DNA of 64,000 bases. Source: Gemmatimonas sp. Lineage in GTDB: Bacteria; Gemmatimonadota; Gemmatimonadetes; Gemmatimonadales; Gemmatimonadaceae. The notes under the pieces were generated by a model. That model had not been told where the DNA came from. It worked only from the letters and a program-made list of their open reading frames with translations, and did not search any database. The translations under genes were made by a program, and so were the position numbers. Positions 61,930 through 64,000 of the stretch are shown in pieces (the stretch's first letter is position 1; each line of letters starts with the position of its first letter). The stretch lies in contig JAJKIR010000206.1 of NCBI GenBank assembly GCA_021154325.1, positions 17,106-81,105 of the forward strand, in the 5' to 3' direction.

Positions 61930-62139
61930 GTGCGGACGCTCTTCATTCTCGCGGTACGCGGCTATCAGGTCAGCCTCGGTCAGCTGCTGCCGTCTTCCTG
62001 TCGTTATTTTCCCAGTTGCTCCGCGTACGCGATCGAGGCGATCAGCAAGTACGGCGCGGCGCGCGGATCCTGGTTGGCGGCTCGTCGCATTGCACGGTGC
62101 CACCCATTCCGGCCGGGCGGGTATGATCCCGTTCCGTAG
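61930..62139 (+). CDS. yidD: Membrane protein insertion efficiency factor YidD
   Basis: RGYQVSLGQLLPSSCRYFPSCSAYAIEAI...RRIARCHPFRPGGYDPVP. Confidence 0.95.
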   Translation: MRTLFILAVRGYQVSLGQLLPSSCRYFPSCSAYAIEAISKYGAARGSWLAARRIARCHPFRPGGYDPVP

Positions 62140-62165
62140 CAGCCCGACGAGAGCCACTCGCTTGC

Positions 62166-63884
62166 ATGGATAGACGAACTTTCCTGGCGCTCCTGCTCAG
62201 CGCGCTCGTCATCGTCGTCACTCCGATTCTGTTTCGGGGTTTCGGCGGGAGACCGCGCACTGCGCCGCCGGCGTCACACGACACGACGACGAGCGCGGCG
62301 TCCGCACCTGCGCCTACCGCGCAGGCACCGATCGCGAGCCCACAGCCAGCGACCGCTGCACCAGCCCTTTCGTTGCCGACGGCCGCTCCGCGTCCAGCGG
62401 CCGACACCACCACCGTCGACGCGGCCAAGACGCGCTACGTTTTCTCCACGGCCGGTGCCGCGCCGCAGACCATCGTGCTCAGCGGGTACGCCAATCTGAG
62501 CACAGGACAGCGCAACCCGGCGAGAGCAACACTGGCGGCAAGTCCCCCCACGCACCCAGCGGCGTTGCCGCTCCTGCGCTATCGACTCGTGAGATCCAGC
62601 GACACGCTCGCACTAGACACGGTGGCCTTTCGCGCTCAGCGCGATGCAAATGGCATCACCTTCACGAGCAGCGTGCCGGCGGTGACGATCCGTTATGCGT
62701 TTGCTAACGACGGTTATCTGGCCCACGTTTCCGGCGAGGCGGCTTCTGCAGCGGGCGCTCCCGGCCCCGCCCAACTGCTCATCGATCTGCCTGCGACGCT
62801 GAGGTCGCAGGAAGCAGACACACTCGAGGACGAACGCCATCTGGCCTACGGCTACAAGGCGCAGCACGAGGACGTGAAGAGCGTGGCGTTCGGAAAGCTC
62901 GACCCGGCGCTGGTGCGGACAGACAGCGGCCCGATGGAGTGGGTCGCCGTTCGGAATAAGTATTTTCTCATGGCGCTCGTCGCACCGTCGCCGGCCTCAT
63001 CATTTGTCGCGCTCCGGATGCAGGGCGGCGCCCGCGTCGGCAAGCAAGCGCCCGTGGCTGCAGCGACAGCGGTGCAGTCGGTCCGGGATGGACGGTTCGG
63101 GTTCGATCTGTACGCCGGCCCGCAATCCTGGGCGCAGCTGCGCGCGATCGGTCACGACCTGGAGAACGTGAACCCATACGGCGGATGGATCCCAGGTGTC
63201 CAGCCTTTCGCGACCATCTGCATGCGTGTTCTGCTCTGGATGCGGCAGACGTTCAACGTCTCGTACGGATGGGTGCTCATCATCTTCGGTGTGACGGTGC
63301 GCCTGCTGCTCTGGCCGCTCAACCAGAGCGCGATGCGGTCCAGCCTCAAGATGCAGCGGCTGCAGCCCGAGCTCGCCGAGGTCCAGAAACGCTACAAGAA
63401 CGAACCGGAAAAACAGCGTGAAGCGCTGGTTAAGCTCTATCAACAGCACGGCATGAGTCCGTTCAGTCCGATCATGGGCTGTTTGCCGATGCTGCTCCCG
63501 ATGCCGGTGCTGTTCGCGCTCTTCTTCGTGTTTCAGAACACGATCGAATTCCGCGGCGTGAGCTTCCTCTGGCTGCCGGATCTCTCGCTTCGCGATCCGT
63601 TCTACATCATGCCGCTCTTCATGGGCGTTTCGATGTTCGTGCTCTCGTGGATCGGTATGCGCGCGGCGCCGCCGAATCCGCAGACGAAGATGATGAGCTA
63701 CATGATGCCGGCAGTCATGACGATGGTGCTGCTCAATTTCGCGTCCGGGCTGAATCTCTATTACGCCGTGCAGAACGTGGCCGCATTGCCGCAGCAATGG
63801 CTGCTGTCACGCGAACGGATGAAGGCGGCGCCGCCAGCGCCCGCGCCGGCGCCGCCGCTGCGAGGTCGCCGGGCGACGACCTAG
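62166..63884 (+). CDS. yidC: Membrane protein insertase YidC
   Basis: MDRRTFLALLLSALVIVVTPILF; GWVLIIFGVTVRLLLWPLNQSAMRSSLKMQRLQPEL. Confidence 0.96.
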   Translation: MDRRTFLALLLSALVIVVTPILFRGFGGRPRTAPPASHDTTTSAASAPAPTAQAPIASPQPATAAPALSLPTAAPRPAADTTTVDAAKTRYVFSTAGAAPQTIVLSGYANLSTGQRNPARATLAASPPTHPAALPLLRYRLVRSSDTLALDTVAFRAQRDANGITFTSSVPAVTIRYAFANDGYLAHVSGEAASAAGAPGPAQLLIDLPATLRSQEADTLEDERHLAYGYKAQHEDVKSVAFGKLDPALVRTDSGPMEWVAVRNKYFLMALVAPSPASSFVALRMQGGARVGKQAPVAAATAVQSVRDGRFGFDLYAGPQSWAQLRAIGHDLENVNPYGGWIPGVQPFATICMRVLLWMRQTFNVSYGWVLIIFGVTVRLLLWPLNQSAMRSSLKMQRLQPELAEVQKRYKNEPEKQREALVKLYQQHGMSPFSPIMGCLPMLLPMPVLFALFFVFQNTIEFRGVSFLWLPDLSLRDPFYIMPLFMGVSMFVLSWIGMRAAPPNPQTKMMSYMMPAVMTMVLLNFASGLNLYYAVQNVAALPQQWLLSRERMKAAPPAPAPAPPLRGRRATT

Positions 63885-63909
63885 GGCATCACATCGAGCG
63901 AGGAGGCCG

Positions 63910-64000
63910 GTGAAGGTCACCTACATCGGACACGCGACGTTACTGATCGAGATGGGCGCCGTTAGGCTTCTCACCGATCCCAATTTCGATCGCAAGCTCG
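63910..64000 (+). CDS. MBL-fold metallo-hydrolase, 3'-truncated by window edge
   Basis: VKVTYIGHATLLIEMGAVRLLTDPNFDRKL. Confidence 0.65.
   Translation, partial: MKVTYIGHATLLIEMGAVRLLTDPNFDRKL

Overview
High-GC bacterial chromosome segment made almost entirely of core genes. I saw no prophage, transposon, CRISPR array or tRNA. From left to right it holds: an M28 peptidase, a methyltransferase, an Smr-like protein and a phosphodiesterase; a complete-looking arginine block (NAGS-like GNAT, argD, argB, argC divergent from argR, argG, argH); cold-shock genes, ispG, an HD protein, a Wzz/BY-kinase-like protein, a cupredoxin and a divergent HisA-like/HisN pair; two M16 peptidases head-to-head with murB; an Omp85-like protein and an ABC-F protein; mnmG, a SIMPL protein and parAB with two parS sites; a BMP-type ABC importer interrupted by an opposite-strand MFS gene; a UMF1 transporter coupled to an acyltransferase; a pilin, polA, a Ser/Thr kinase, a histidine kinase, pyrE and an MCP; rnpB; and finally dnaN-dnaA-[candidate oriC]-rpmH-rnpA-yidD-yidC. 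The most striking signal outside the gene list is a non-palindromic octamer, GCCTAACG/CGTTAGGC, hand-counted 33 times across coding, stop-codon and intergenic positions. It is often encoded as [S/T/A/P]-Leu(TTA)-Gly. The second is an rnpA frame with no usable start after rpmH, implying an rpmH/rnpA overlap like the one known in Thermus. All calls are from reading the sequence and translations; no searches were run.
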